A DNA stretch of 64,000 nt, taken from positions 1 to 64,000 of the forward strand of contig JBBINR010000005.1 of NCBI GenBank assembly GCA_037443785.1, given 5' to 3'. The translations under genes were made by a program, and so were the position numbers. The notes beneath the pieces were generated by a model. It made no database searches. It worked only from the letters and a program-made list of their open reading frames with translations, and was not told the DNA's origin. Numbering within the stretch: position 1 is the stretch's first letter; each line of letters begins with the position of its first letter. Below are positions 44,836 to 54,072 of this stretch, piece by piece. The stretch comes from JAQUOA01 sp037443785. Lineage in GTDB: Bacteria; Bacteroidota; Ignavibacteria; UBA10030; UBA8401.

Positions 44836-46032
44836 TTGGATCTGTTTGACAAATGTACCTCGTTTACCCGCGCTGATGAAGTAAAAGCCGCAGGTCTCTA
44901 TCCTTATTTTCGACCAATTGAAGCGAATGAAGGTCCCATTGTGGAAATGTCTGGACGAAAAATTATAATGGCCGGTTCCAATAATTATTTGGGACTGACT
45001 TCACACCCTGAAGTAAGAAAAGCTGCCATTGATGCAGTGAGCAAATATGGAACAGGGTGTTCCGGTTCGCGATATTTAACGGGAACGATCGATCTTCATG
45101 TCGAGCTTGAAGAACGGCTTGCGAAATTTTTAGGATATGAAGACTGCTTATTGATCTCTACAGGTTATCAAACGGCACAGGCAATTATTCCGACGCTTGT
45201 TCAGCGTGGAGAGTACGTGGTTTCGGACAAAGATAATCACGCGTGCATTGTCATGGCAAATATGATGGCAACCGGAATGACAGCCGAGGTCGTTCGTTAC
45301 AAACATGGTGACATGAAGCATCTTGAAGCAGTTATTTCCAAACTTCCGGCAGATGCAGGAAAATTAATTGTGACCGATGGCGTGTTCAGTACAAGCGGTG
45401 AAGTTGTCGAGCTTCCGGAAATTGTCCGCATTGCAAAAAAGTATCATGCTCGAATTATGGTTGATGATGCACACGCAACAGGTGTTATCGGTGTCGGTGG
45501 ACGAGGGACAGCAAGCAAGTTTGGATTGACGAATGACGTCGACATTACGATGGGAACGTTCAGTAAATCGTTCGCATCACTCGGCGGATTTATTGTTGCG
45601 AAACATTCAGTCATCAATTATATCAAACATAATTCCCCGGCATTGATCTTTAGCGCAAGCCCAACGCCGGCTTCAGTTGCTTCGGCACTTGCCGCATTGA
45701 AGGTCATGGAGAAACATCCGGAATTAGTGACGAAACTTCATCAGAATGCAGATCGCGTGCGCGAAGGTTTACGTCAATTAGGATTTGATGTGATCGGTCA
45801 GCCTGAAACGGGGATTGTTTCAGTTATTATCGGCGATACGGAAAAGACATTAATCTTTACGAAAGAATTATTTGAAGCGGGAGTCTTTGTTAATGCATTT
45901 GTGCGTCCCGGTGTTCCTCCCGGAATGGAAATGCTTCGCACAAGCTACATGGCATCCCATGAAAATGAACATCTCGACAAGATTGTAGAAATTTTTTCAG
46001 TTGTTGGAAAAAAACTTGGCGTGATAAAATAA
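44836..46032 (+). CDS. spt: Serine palmitoyltransferase (alpha-oxoamine synthase family)
   Basis: A 398-residue PLP enzyme that condenses serine with palmitoyl-CoA in the first step of sphingolipid synthesis. The PLP lysine K244 (MGTFSKSFASLGG), the stacking H135 (DKDNHAC) and D210 (IMVDDAH) are present. The N-terminal AGLYPYFR and MAGSNNYLGLT segments resemble Bacteroides serine palmitoyltransferase more than glycine C-acetyltransferase (Kbl), and no threonine dehydrogenase gene lies nearby. A Kbl activity cannot be fully excluded. Start TTG 44836 has TAGGAGT five bases before it. A terminator follows. Confidence 0.85.
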   Translation: MDLFDKCTSFTRADEVKAAGLYPYFRPIEANEGPIVEMSGRKIIMAGSNNYLGLTSHPEVRKAAIDAVSKYGTGCSGSRYLTGTIDLHVELEERLAKFLGYEDCLLISTGYQTAQAIIPTLVQRGEYVVSDKDNHACIVMANMMATGMTAEVVRYKHGDMKHLEAVISKLPADAGKLIVTDGVFSTSGEVVELPEIVRIAKKYHARIMVDDAHATGVIGVGGRGTASKFGLTNDVDITMGTFSKSFASLGGFIVAKHSVINYIKHNSPALIFSASPTPASVASALAALKVMEKHPELVTKLHQNADRVREGLRQLGFDVIGQPETGIVSVIIGDTEKTLIFTKELFEAGVFVNAFVRPGVPPGMEMLRTSYMASHENEHLDKIVEIFSVVGKKLGVIK

Positions 46033-46051
46033 TTAATCCACCATTTATTGA

Positions 46052-46088
46052 CCACGCTGATAGATAAACTATCTGCGTGGTTTTTTAT
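46052..46088 (+). terminator. Rho-independent terminator after spt
   Basis: CCACGCTGATAG (46052-46063) pairs with CTATCTGCGTGG (46069-46080), with one T-T mismatch, followed by six T. It places the next gene's start at ATG 46102 rather than at the in-frame TTG 46048. Confidence 0.85.
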
Positions 46089-46101
46089 TGAAGGATATTC
46101 T

Positions 46102-47220
46102 ATGGCAAATTTTACCGTCCGTCCGGTTCACACGAAAGCTGATGAGAAGAAGTTCATCGATTTCCTGTATACACATTATAAAGATGATCCAAATTTTGTA
46201 GCGCCGCTGCGAATGGATAGGAAGAAACTGATCGATAAAGAGAAAAATCCATTTTACAAACATTCGCAAATGGAATTATATCTTGCAGAACGGAACGGCG
46301 AAGTTATTGGAAGAATCGGAGCAATTGTCAATGATAACCATAACCGCGAGCACAATGATAAAGTTGGATTCTTCGGTTTCTTTGAATGTGTGAACGAGCA
46401 GGAAGTTGCCAATGCATTATTTGATGAAGCCAAAAAATTTCTTGTCTCAAAAGGAATGACTGCGATGCGTGGGCCTGCCAATCCATCGGTCAATGACGAA
46501 TACGGTTTGCTTATCGAAGGATTCAACGCTCCGCCGGTTGTGTTGATGACATACAATCCGCAATATTATACTACGTTGATCGACAATTATGGATTTAAAA
46601 AAGAAAAGGATCTTTTTGCGTATATCCTCGACCAAAATACGGTGTACACGGAAAAATTCAATCGTGCCAATGAAATTGTGAAACAGCGAAACAGTCTCAC
46701 ATTTCGTTCAGTGAACATGAAAGATTTTGACAATGAAGTGAAGCGAATCAAAGAAGTGTATAATGGCGCATGGCAGTATAATTGGGGTGCCGTGCCGATG
46801 ACCGATGAAGAATTTGAAGCACTTGCGGCCGATCTGAAAATGGTCATTGAGCCTGATTTAGTGCTCCTTGCAGAATCAAAAGGGAAGATCATCGGATTTG
46901 GATTGTCGCTTCCGGATATAAATATTCCTTTGAAGTACAATAAAAATGGCGGGTTGATTGGCGGTTTATGGCATTTGTATACGAAGAAAAAAAAGATCAA
47001 CCTTTGCCGCGTTATCGTGCTTGGCGTTCTTCCTGAATTTAAAAAGACGGGAGCTGCCGGTGTGCTGTTCTATGAAACAGCAGTTCGTGCGAAGAAACTC
47101 GGTTATCAGTACGGAGAAGCAAGTTGGATTCTTGAAGACAATGTGATGATGAATCGTGCCGCCGAAGCAATGCAGGGGAAAATTTATAAGAAATATCGCA
47201 TTTACCAGACGGATATTTAA
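46102..47220 (+). CDS. GNAT-fold acyltransferase-like protein
   Basis: A 372-residue protein with an N-terminal GNAT-like half (TVRPVHTKADEKKFIDF, then ERNGEVIGRIGAIV) and a second half with LAESKGKIIGFGLSLPD and VIVLGVLPEFKKTGAAGVLFY, typical of the acetyl-CoA loop of GNAT enzymes. The family is common but mostly unassigned. Since it follows spt and lies near the CerR-like gene, it could be an N-acyltransferase making ceramide; the known bacterial ceramide synthase is, as I recall, also a GNAT-type enzyme. That role is inference. AAGGA precedes ATG 46102. Confidence 0.75.
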   Translation: MANFTVRPVHTKADEKKFIDFLYTHYKDDPNFVAPLRMDRKKLIDKEKNPFYKHSQMELYLAERNGEVIGRIGAIVNDNHNREHNDKVGFFGFFECVNEQEVANALFDEAKKFLVSKGMTAMRGPANPSVNDEYGLLIEGFNAPPVVLMTYNPQYYTTLIDNYGFKKEKDLFAYILDQNTVYTEKFNRANEIVKQRNSLTFRSVNMKDFDNEVKRIKEVYNGAWQYNWGAVPMTDEEFEALAADLKMVIEPDLVLLAESKGKIIGFGLSLPDINIPLKYNKNGGLIGGLWHLYTKKKKINLCRVIVLGVLPEFKKTGAAGVLFYETAVRAKKLGYQYGEASWILEDNVMMNRAAEAMQGKIYKKYRIYQTDI

Positions 47221-47295
47221 TATAATTGTCCGTTTCAATTGTACGAAATATCCATTACCTTATAGCATTACAAACGATACAAAGGAAATGTACCA

Positions 47296-48216
47296 ATGGC
47301 TGTAAAACCTGTTGAAAAAATCTGGATGAACGGAAAGCTTGTCAATTGGAATGACGCAAAAATTCATGTTCTCTCGCACGTAATTCATTATGGAAGCAGT
47401 TGGTTTGAAGGAATTCGCTGCTACGAGACGAAAAAAGGTTCTGCAATTTTCAGGCATCGTGAACATATCGGCCGTTTGTTTGATTCTGCAAAAATGTACC
47501 GTGCTGAAATTCCGTATTCTTTTGACGATGTCTTAAAGGCAGACAAAGAGACCATCAAAGCCAATAAATTGAAATCGTGCTACATCCGTCCAATCGCATA
47601 CCGTGGATACGGTGATGTTGGTGTAAATCCGTTTGGGTGCCCTGTCGATCTTACGATTGCTGTATGGGAATGGGGAAAATATTTGGGTGCCGATGCTCTC
47701 GAAAAAGGCATCGACGTAAAGTTTTCGTCATGGAATCGTGCAGCACAAAATACGCTGCCGACGATGGCAAAATCCGGGGGCAATTATTTGAATTCACAGT
47801 TAATCAAAATGGAAGCCGTGGTCGATGGATATGTTGAAGGAATTGCGCTTGATACCAACGGACAAATTTCCGAAGGAAGCGGTGAAAATCTTTTTGTCGT
47901 AAAGAATGGAATATTGTATACGCCGCAATTTGTCAACGCCATTCTTCCCGGAATTACGCGCGCATCGGTAATTCAACTTGCGAAAGATGCAGGCATACCG
48001 GTTGTTGAAGGGAATATCCCGCGTGAAATGGTGTACATTGCTGATGAAGTATTCTTTACCGGTACGGCAGCGGAAATTTCTCCAATTCGAACCGTTGACA
48101 AGATTACTATCGGCCAGGGGAAACCGGGAGTAATTACGAAGGAATTGCAAAAGCGATTCTTCGATGTTGTGGAAAACGGAAACGATCCGCACGCATGGTT
48201 GGATTTTATCGATTAA
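47296..48216 (+). CDS. ilvE: Branched-chain amino acid aminotransferase
   Basis: A 306-residue fold-type IV PLP enzyme that transfers the amino group between branched-chain amino acids and 2-oxoglutarate. Motifs: GSSWFEGIRCYET near the start, the PLP-lysine region TMAKSGGNYLNS, then EGSGENLF and LPGITRASVI, all normal for bacterial IlvE. AAAGGAAATG lies before the ATG. A terminator follows. Confidence 0.95.
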   Translation: MAVKPVEKIWMNGKLVNWNDAKIHVLSHVIHYGSSWFEGIRCYETKKGSAIFRHREHIGRLFDSAKMYRAEIPYSFDDVLKADKETIKANKLKSCYIRPIAYRGYGDVGVNPFGCPVDLTIAVWEWGKYLGADALEKGIDVKFSSWNRAAQNTLPTMAKSGGNYLNSQLIKMEAVVDGYVEGIALDTNGQISEGSGENLFVVKNGILYTPQFVNAILPGITRASVIQLAKDAGIPVVEGNIPREMVYIADEVFFTGTAAEISPIRTVDKITIGQGKPGVITKELQKRFFDVVENGNDPHAWLDFID

Positions 48217-48223
48217 TAAATAC

Positions 48224-48258
48224 GGTGCCGGATGTCGTTACTACATTCGGCACCTTTT
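48224..48258 (+). terminator. Rho-independent terminator after ilvE
   Basis: GGTGCCGGATG (48224-48234) pairs with CATTCGGCACC (48244-48254), eleven pairs with one G-U, followed by four T. The T-tail is short. Confidence 0.78.
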
Positions 48259-48275
48259 GATTCAAGGGGAACGAC

Positions 48276-48857
48276 ATGGGCAAAGACTTCGCGTGGAAGA
48301 CGGTCTTTAGAACAAAAATAAAACCGGCATCAGTTGAAGAAATGTTGTCAAAGATCCCGGTCTTTGAAAAACTTGAACCAAAAGAGCTTCGTCAGGTTGC
48401 CGGCATTGTTCATCGTCGTCAATATGTGAAGGACGAATATGTGTTTTACCAAGGCGATCCCGGTCTTGGAATGTATGTTGTTGAAAAAGGACGAGTGGGA
48501 GTTGTTGTTTCCGGAGAAGATGTTTCATCAAAAGAAGTAACGGAATTGTCCGACGGAGATTTTTTTGGCGAGATCGCCCTGCTTGATGAATCTCCTCGAT
48601 CGGCATCGGTTGTAGTAAAAGAAGATTCGCAGTTGATCGGGTTTTTCCGCCCTGATCTTTTTGAAATCATCGAAAAAACCCCGCAAACCGGTTTAAAGAT
48701 TGTCGTGAAGCTTGCGGAAATGATCGGTGAGCGTTTACGGAATATGAATGCGGAATTTTCAAAACTTCGAAAAGAAATCGAAACACTGAAATCTCAACTA
48801 CAGAAGGAGGCGAGCAATGAAAAAGCAAGTTCTCCGCGCAAAAAAAAGTCCGCGTAA
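48276..48857 (+). CDS. Cyclic-nucleotide-binding domain protein without DNA-binding domain
   Basis: A 193-residue soluble protein with one cNMP-binding domain (about 25-145). The phosphate-binding cassette FGEIALLDESPRSASV keeps both the glutamate and the arginine, so it likely binds cAMP or cGMP. No CRP-type helix-turn-helix follows; the rest is a coiled coil (about 148-178) and a basic tail. The 3' end overlaps the universal-stress gene by 41 bases, so the two are translationally linked. Confidence 0.85.
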   Translation: MGKDFAWKTVFRTKIKPASVEEMLSKIPVFEKLEPKELRQVAGIVHRRQYVKDEYVFYQGDPGLGMYVVEKGRVGVVVSGEDVSSKEVTELSDGDFFGEIALLDESPRSASVVVKEDSQLIGFFRPDLFEIIEKTPQTGLKIVVKLAEMIGERLRNMNAEFSKLRKEIETLKSQLQKEASNEKASSPRKKKSA

Positions 48858-49380
48858 GCAAAAAAAAGCAGTTGTAAAAAAAACAGCGGCAGCTGCAAAA
48901 ATTTCGTACGGTGAAATTACCCTGAAACGAATTTTGGTTCCGATAGATTTTTCCGATAATTCAAAAAAAGCGTTGCGGTATGCACTTCCTCTTGCAAAGC
49001 AGTTCGGTGCTTCAATTACTCTGATTAATATTATTGAGCCGACCGTGTTTCCATCCGATTTTGGTTTTGGACAAATGAATTTTCCGGATCTTGAGCAAGA
49101 GTTGATCCATAAATCGCAGGAAGAATTGGAATCGATCGCAGCAAGCATGTCAACGCCGGTGAAAATAACATCGGTGGTAAAAACGGGAATACCCTTTGTT
49201 GAGGTGACAAGTTACGCCGACGAAGAAAAGATTGATCTCATTATTGTTGCAACGCATGGTCGTACAGGAGTAGAGCATATTTTATTCGGCAGTACTGCCG
49301 AAAAAATAATCCGCAAAGCACCGTGCCCGGCACTTGTTGTTCGTGCTGAAGAAAGAGATTTTATTGATGAGCGGGTGTAA
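48817..49380 (+). CDS. UspA-family universal stress protein with basic N-terminal tail
   Basis: A 187-residue protein with a basic, lysine-rich N-terminal extension (about 1-27) and a UspA domain (about 35-178). The nucleotide motif G-x2-G-x9-GS appears in GRTGVEHILFGSTAEK, so it is of the ATP-binding kind. AAGGAGG precedes the ATG at 48817. It overlaps the cyclic-nucleotide-binding gene by 41 bases. Confidence 0.9.
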   Translation: MKKQVLRAKKSPRKQKKAVVKKTAAAAKISYGEITLKRILVPIDFSDNSKKALRYALPLAKQFGASITLINIIEPTVFPSDFGFGQMNFPDLEQELIHKSQEELESIAASMSTPVKITSVVKTGIPFVEVTSYADEEKIDLIIVATHGRTGVEHILFGSTAEKIIRKAPCPALVVRAEERDFIDERV

Positions 49381-49470
49381 AGCAAAGAAATAAGTTCTCT
49401 TGCCAAACCTTGACGACTTTCGTATATTTAATAAAAAATAATCCACATTTATCATTTTTGAGTAAAATAC

Positions 49471-50163
49471 ATGCTGAAACGAAAAAAAGAACTTGCACAA
49501 CGAAAAATCGTAAAGCAAGATGACCTGATAACTACGTATGAAAACGCGGTTTCGTGGTACCAAACAAATAAAAAACTTCTCGCCAATGTTGGCATAGCGC
49601 TTGCAATCATAATCGGTGCAGGATGGTTCTATCTGAATAATCAACATCAGAATAACGAGAAAGCCGCGCTAGAATTTGCCAAGGTTTTCTCTTATTATGA
49701 CAACGGTCAATATCAGATTGCGATGAACGGAATTCCGGAACGAAACGTGCGCGGTTTGACGGCAATTGTTGGCGACTACGGATCGACATCCTACGGAAAT
49801 CTTGCAAAGTTTTATCTTGCAAACTGTCTGTATAACAACGGTGATGTTGATAAAGCGCTTGAGATGTTTGAAGATGCCAGTGTCAATTCTCCGTTGTTAG
49901 AAGCATCCCGGCTCGCAGGAATTGCCGTATGCTACGAAGCGAAAGGAAATTTTGACGGCGCTGCAAAGAATTTTGAAAAAGCCGGAAAATATTCTGCGAA
50001 CGATCCAAATGCAGCAGACAATCTTGCCAACGCGGCACGTAATTACGCGAAGGCAGGCGATAAAAATCAGGCAATTGAGCTCTACAAGTTAATTAAAAAA
50101 GAACACGCAAGTTCAGCAGCGGCGAGAGAAGCGGAGAAAAATATAGAAGAACTTCGCGGGTAA
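49471..50163 (+). CDS. TPR membrane protein (YfgM-like)
   Basis: A 230-residue protein with one membrane helix (about 36-54) and TPR-like repeats (about 60-225, NLAKFYLANCLYNNGDVDKALEMF and later NYAKAGDKNQAIELYKLIKK). The topology matches YfgM/tetratricopeptide membrane proteins that interact with the Sec or envelope machinery; the role is not known. Two hairpins lie after it. Confidence 0.8.
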   Translation: MLKRKKELAQRKIVKQDDLITTYENAVSWYQTNKKLLANVGIALAIIIGAGWFYLNNQHQNNEKAALEFAKVFSYYDNGQYQIAMNGIPERNVRGLTAIVGDYGSTSYGNLAKFYLANCLYNNGDVDKALEMFEDASVNSPLLEASRLAGIAVCYEAKGNFDGAAKNFEKAGKYSANDPNAADNLANAARNYAKAGDKNQAIELYKLIKKEHASSAAAREAEKNIEELRG

Positions 50164-50183
50164 CACAACCGAAGTTCTTTTGT
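50148..50183 (+). terminator. First hairpin at the end of the TPR gene
   Basis: AGAACTTCG (50148-50156) and CGAAGTTCT (50170-50178) form a nine-pair stem followed by TTTGT. The stop codon lies in the loop. A plausible terminator. Confidence 0.65.
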
Positions 50184-50191
50184 AACAATGT

Positions 50192-50240
50192 AACTGCGTC
50201 GGAACTGCTCAATTGCAACTCACGACGCAGTTTTAGTTTT
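50192..50240 (+). terminator. Second hairpin before the nuo operon
   Basis: AACTGCGTCG (50192-50201) and CGACGCAGTT (50223-50232) form a perfect ten-pair stem with a 21-base loop, followed by TTAGTTTT. Together with the first hairpin it insulates the nuo operon. Confidence 0.65.
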
Positions 50241-50252
50241 AAATAAAACACT

Positions 50253-50687
50253 ATGCTTACAGAATTCGGAAGTATCCTCATCTTTTTAATTGTCGGCGCC
50301 ATCTTCACTGCCGGCGGTCTTATTGCTTCTTGGTTGTTCCGTCCACGTCGTCCCTATCCACAAAAATTATCTACGTATGAATGCGGTGAAGAACCGATCG
50401 GTCCGTCGCGGATTCGATTCAACATTCGCTTCTATGTTGTTGCGTTAATTTTTTTGGTATTCGAAGTCGAAGTCGTTTTTCTCTTTCCGTGGGCGTTGGT
50501 CTACAAACAGTTTGGAATGTTTGCTTTCATGGAGATGCTGATCTTTTTAGCAATTCTCATCGTTGGGTATGCCTACGTGTGGGCAAAAGGTGACTTGGAG
50601 TGGGATAAACCGCTGCCAAGATTTACCCATGCCGGAGAGCAACAACAATCCGTGTCGGAAGAAAAAGAAGAAACCGTTTTGAATTAA
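50253..50687 (+). CDS. nuoA: Complex I subunit A
   Basis: A 144-residue protein with three helices (about 8-30, 67-88 and 96-117) and the conserved loop motif KLSTYECGEEPIGPSRIRFNI, shortened here as YECGEEPIG, which links the membrane arm to NuoD and NuoB. First gene of the nuo operon. Confidence 0.96.
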   Translation: MLTEFGSILIFLIVGAIFTAGGLIASWLFRPRRPYPQKLSTYECGEEPIGPSRIRFNIRFYVVALIFLVFEVEVVFLFPWALVYKQFGMFAFMEMLIFLAILIVGYAYVWAKGDLEWDKPLPRFTHAGEQQQSVSEEKEETVLN

Positions 50688-50736
50688 TTCTCCTTTGCGA
50701 AGAATATAAACGCTTCACAAAGGCAAAGTAAAAATT

Positions 50737-51231
50737 ATGGGCTTACTCGATCAAAAATTTGAAAATTCGAATGTCGTTGTGACATCGTTCGATAAACTAT
50801 TAAACTGGGCACGGCTCTCGTCGCTTTGGCAGATGCAATTTGGTTTAGCATGCTGCGCTATCGAAATGATGGCGGCATCGGCGTCGAACTTTGATATGAT
50901 GCGCTTCGGCGTCATTCCCCGCGCCACTCCGCGCCAGTGCGATGTGATGATTGTCTCCGGAACAGTGACATTAAAAATGGCGTCCCGCATCAAACGATTA
51001 TACGATCAAATGTCTGAACCGCGGTACGTTATTTCGATGGGAAGCTGTTCAAATTGCGGCGGTCCGTATTGGGAGCACGGTTATCATGTTTTGAAAGGCG
51101 TTGATCGTGTTATTCCGGTTGATGTCTATGTGCCGGGATGTCCTCCGCGCCCCGAAGCGTTGATCGAAGGCCTGATTAAGCTGCAGGAAAAAATTCGTAA
51201 TGAAAGTTTAGTGAAAAAGAAAGCAGTATAA
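50737..51231 (+). CDS. nuoB: Complex I subunit B (N2 cluster)
   Basis: A 164-residue protein carrying the terminal iron-sulfur cluster N2. Its ligands are visible as C39 and C40 (GLACCAIEMM), C104 (MGSCSNCGG) and C135 (VPGCPPRPE). Length and motifs are normal. Confidence 0.97.
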   Translation: MGLLDQKFENSNVVVTSFDKLLNWARLSSLWQMQFGLACCAIEMMAASASNFDMMRFGVIPRATPRQCDVMIVSGTVTLKMASRIKRLYDQMSEPRYVISMGSCSNCGGPYWEHGYHVLKGVDRVIPVDVYVPGCPPRPEALIEGLIKLQEKIRNESLVKKKAV

Positions 51232-51260
51232 ATTTAGAAGGGTATTCGATTACCAATACT

Positions 51261-51737
51261 ATGACCGCACAAGAAATTTTCGAAATTATCAAGTCACAAT
51301 TCAACGATGCCGTTCTCGATTCGAAACTCGAGAATGTTCCCGATCCGTTCATTAAAATCCAAACGGAAAAAATAAAAGACGTTGCTCAGTTCGTTCGCGA
51401 TAACGAACAGCTTCGATTCGATTATTTGATGTGCCTTTCCGGTGTTGATTACAAAGGAAAAATCGGTGTCACCTATAATTTGTATTCCATGGTTCATCGT
51501 CATAAAATTACGTTGAAAGTTGAAGTCCCGACCGAATCGCCGAATATTCCGTCGGTTGAATCCATATGGAAAACAGCCAATTGGCACGAGCGTGAAGCAT
51601 TCGATATGTACGGCATCAATTTCATCGGCCATCCTGATCTTCGGCGAATGCTGCTGCCCGACGATTGGGAAGGATATCCGCTTCGAAAAGATTATGAAGT
51701 ACCGGAGTTTTATAACGGAATGAAAATTCCGTATTAA
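51261..51737 (+). CDS. nuoC: Complex I subunit C (30 kDa)
   Basis: A 158-residue subunit of the peripheral arm. It ends with the family motif WHEREAFDMYGI (about 111-122) and RRMLLPDDWEGYPLRKDY. It is a separate gene, not fused to nuoD. Confidence 0.96.
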   Translation: MTAQEIFEIIKSQFNDAVLDSKLENVPDPFIKIQTEKIKDVAQFVRDNEQLRFDYLMCLSGVDYKGKIGVTYNLYSMVHRHKITLKVEVPTESPNIPSVESIWKTANWHEREAFDMYGINFIGHPDLRRMLLPDDWEGYPLRKDYEVPEFYNGMKIPY

Positions 51738-51826
51738 TTTTAGTGAGTTCATTTTAGAGTTCACAGAGGCCGTAGAGAAATGTTTATGAATATTAAATCG
51801 ACGGCTTCTGCAGTAAGAAAAAATAA

Positions 51827-52987
51827 ATGACAACAGAAACAATAGATACTATAAAAACATCCACCGGGAAATCTCTTCGCACCGAAGAAATGGTGGTGAA
51901 CATGGGGCCTCAGCACCCGTCAACACACGGCGTGCTTCGCCTTGAAGTTGTATTGGATGGTGAGATCGTCGTTGATGTTATTCCCCATATCGGGTACCTG
52001 CACCGCTGTTTTGAAAAACATTGCGAGCACATGACGAGCTATCAGCAGGTCATTCCGTATGTTGATCGGATGGATTATGTTGCGGCGATGACAAATGAAC
52101 ATGCCTTTGTTACCGCGGCAGAAAAATTATTGAAGATTGAAGTTCCGGAACGAGTGCATTACATCCGCATCATTATGGCTGAGCTGCAGCGTATCGCCTC
52201 GCACCTGATTGCGATTGGTACGTTCGGCATCGATATGGGCGCATTCACCCCGTTTCTCTATTACTTCCGTGATCGTGAAAAAATTCTCGATCTATTTGAA
52301 ATGACATGCGGCGCGCGTTTGCTGTACAATTATATGTGGATCGGCGGATTGTCGCACGATCTTCCTCCGCAATTCATTGATAAAACGAAAGAATTTATTG
52401 TTCACTTCAAAAAAACATTGCAAGAAGTAAACGATCTTTTGAACTACAATGAAATTTTTATTAAACGAACGGCAAAAGTCGGTGTGCTGCCCAGGGATCT
52501 GGCAATCAATTATGCATGCAGCGGACCGATGCTTCGAGCAAGCGGAGTTGATTTTGATTTGCGGCGCGACGATCCATATACATTGTACGATCGCTTTGAG
52601 TGGAAGGTAATCATTGGCGAAGGAGAAGTCGGTGTAGTCGGTGATGTATGGAATCGCAACATGGTTCGCCAAAAAGAGATGTGGGAAAGTTTGAAAATTA
52701 TCGAACAAGCAATCAATTCGCTTCCTGAGGGTGATGTTCAAAAAGCAATTCCGAAAAGAATTCGTCCGACACCCGGTGATGCGTATGGCCGTGTTGAAGG
52801 ACCGCGTGGTGAGATTGGATTTTATATTGTTGCCGAAGACAATGTGACGCCGTACCGTGTTAAAGGTCGTGCTCCTGCATTCGTGAATTTAAGTGTCATC
52901 AATGAAATTTCAAAAGGCGCAATGCTCGCCGATCTTGTTGCGATTATTGGAAGTATCGATATCGTGCTGGGCGAAGTTGATCGATAA
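51827..52987 (+). CDS. nuoD: Complex I subunit D (49 kDa)
   Basis: A 386-residue quinone-site subunit, evolutionarily related to the NiFe hydrogenase large subunit. It starts with MGPQHPSTHGVLRL (about 25-38) and closes with DIVLGEVDR, both conserved. The quinone-site histidine and the tyrosine-containing region are present in the usual order. Confidence 0.97.
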   Translation: MTTETIDTIKTSTGKSLRTEEMVVNMGPQHPSTHGVLRLEVVLDGEIVVDVIPHIGYLHRCFEKHCEHMTSYQQVIPYVDRMDYVAAMTNEHAFVTAAEKLLKIEVPERVHYIRIIMAELQRIASHLIAIGTFGIDMGAFTPFLYYFRDREKILDLFEMTCGARLLYNYMWIGGLSHDLPPQFIDKTKEFIVHFKKTLQEVNDLLNYNEIFIKRTAKVGVLPRDLAINYACSGPMLRASGVDFDLRRDDPYTLYDRFEWKVIIGEGEVGVVGDVWNRNMVRQKEMWESLKIIEQAINSLPEGDVQKAIPKRIRPTPGDAYGRVEGPRGEIGFYIVAEDNVTPYRVKGRAPAFVNLSVINEISKGAMLADLVAIIGSIDIVLGEVDR

Positions 52988-53003
52988 AAATTAAGAACGA
53001 AAA

Positions 53004-54047
53004 ATGGAAAATCTTTTAAGCATATTCTCTAATCCGATTGTTATTTCTGTCCTTCTTGCTTTTGTACCGCTCGTATTCATTCTTGTTTATGCGCTTGTAG
53101 TTTTGTACGGCGAAATGAAAATGGCGGCGCATATTCAAAATCGTTTGGCGTACATGGAAAATGGATGGCACGGAACATTGCAGCCGTTTGCTGATATGTT
53201 AAAACTTTTGCAGAAGGAAGATATTATTCCGCAGGCCGCGGATAAATTATTTTTTGTGCTCGCACCGTATCTTGTTTTTGTCGGAACGTACGCATCGTTT
53301 GCTGTGCTTCCGTTCAGCAGCGGGTTTATCGGCAGCAATATCGATCTCGGTATTTTTTATATGGTTGCCGTTTCGTCGCTTGTTGTTGTTGGATTGTTGA
53401 TGTCCGGTTGGGCGTCAAACAATAAATGGTCGTTGTTCGGCGCACTTCGTTCAGCGGCACAAATTGTGAGTTATGAAATTCCCGGTGTGTTGGCGATTTT
53501 AGGAGTTGTGATGGTTCTTGGAACGATGAACATGCAAGAGATGACAAAACTGCAAGATGGTGGAATCCAAAACTGGCTGATACTCGGCGGCAATTTCCCG
53601 CTCTATCAAAAGCTATCTTTACTTCCTTTTATGATTCTGTTTTTCGTGATCTATTTGCTCTCATCAATGGCAGAAGTGAACCGCACACCGTTCGATCTTC
53701 CTGAAGCGGAATCAGAATTGGTGCAAGGTTACAATACGGAATACAGCGGAATGAAGTTTGCCATCTTTTATCTTGCCGAGTACGCGAATTTATTTTTGGT
53801 CTCGGCAGTTGTTGTCATCATGTTCTTCGGCGGATGGACGAGTCCGTTCGGAACATTTATGAGCGGACCGGTCTGGAGTGCATTTTGGTTCGTTGGAAAA
53901 GGAATGTTCTTTGTGTTTTTCAATATTTGGCTTCGTTGGACACTCCCGCGATTACGAGTCGATCAATTGATGTATGTTTCATGGAAGGTGCTGACGCCAT
54001 TTGCTCTGGCAGGGGTAATTGCAATCGGTTTGATTATGGTGTTGTAA
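53004..54047 (+). CDS. nuoH: Complex I subunit H
   Basis: A 347-residue membrane protein with about eight helices forming the heel of complex I near the quinone chamber. NRLAYMENGWHGTLQPFADMLKL and AEVNRTPFDLPEAESELV are family signatures (positions about 41-63 and 223-240). Confidence 0.96.
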   Translation: MENLLSIFSNPIVISVLLAFVPLVFILVYALVVLYGEMKMAAHIQNRLAYMENGWHGTLQPFADMLKLLQKEDIIPQAADKLFFVLAPYLVFVGTYASFAVLPFSSGFIGSNIDLGIFYMVAVSSLVVVGLLMSGWASNNKWSLFGALRSAAQIVSYEIPGVLAILGVVMVLGTMNMQEMTKLQDGGIQNWLILGGNFPLYQKLSLLPFMILFFVIYLLSSMAEVNRTPFDLPEAESELVQGYNTEYSGMKFAIFYLAEYANLFLVSAVVVIMFFGGWTSPFGTFMSGPVWSAFWFVGKGMFFVFFNIWLRWTLPRLRVDQLMYVSWKVLTPFALAGVIAIGLIMVL

Positions 54048-54072
54048 TTCATAATGACAAAAAAGAAATAGC

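Noticed and set aside
43732..46032. A threonine degradation pair (Tdh and Kbl)
   Set aside because: The reductase lacks the N-terminal pattern of SDR-type threonine dehydrogenase, and the PLP enzyme looks like serine palmitoyltransferase, though Kbl activity is not fully excluded.
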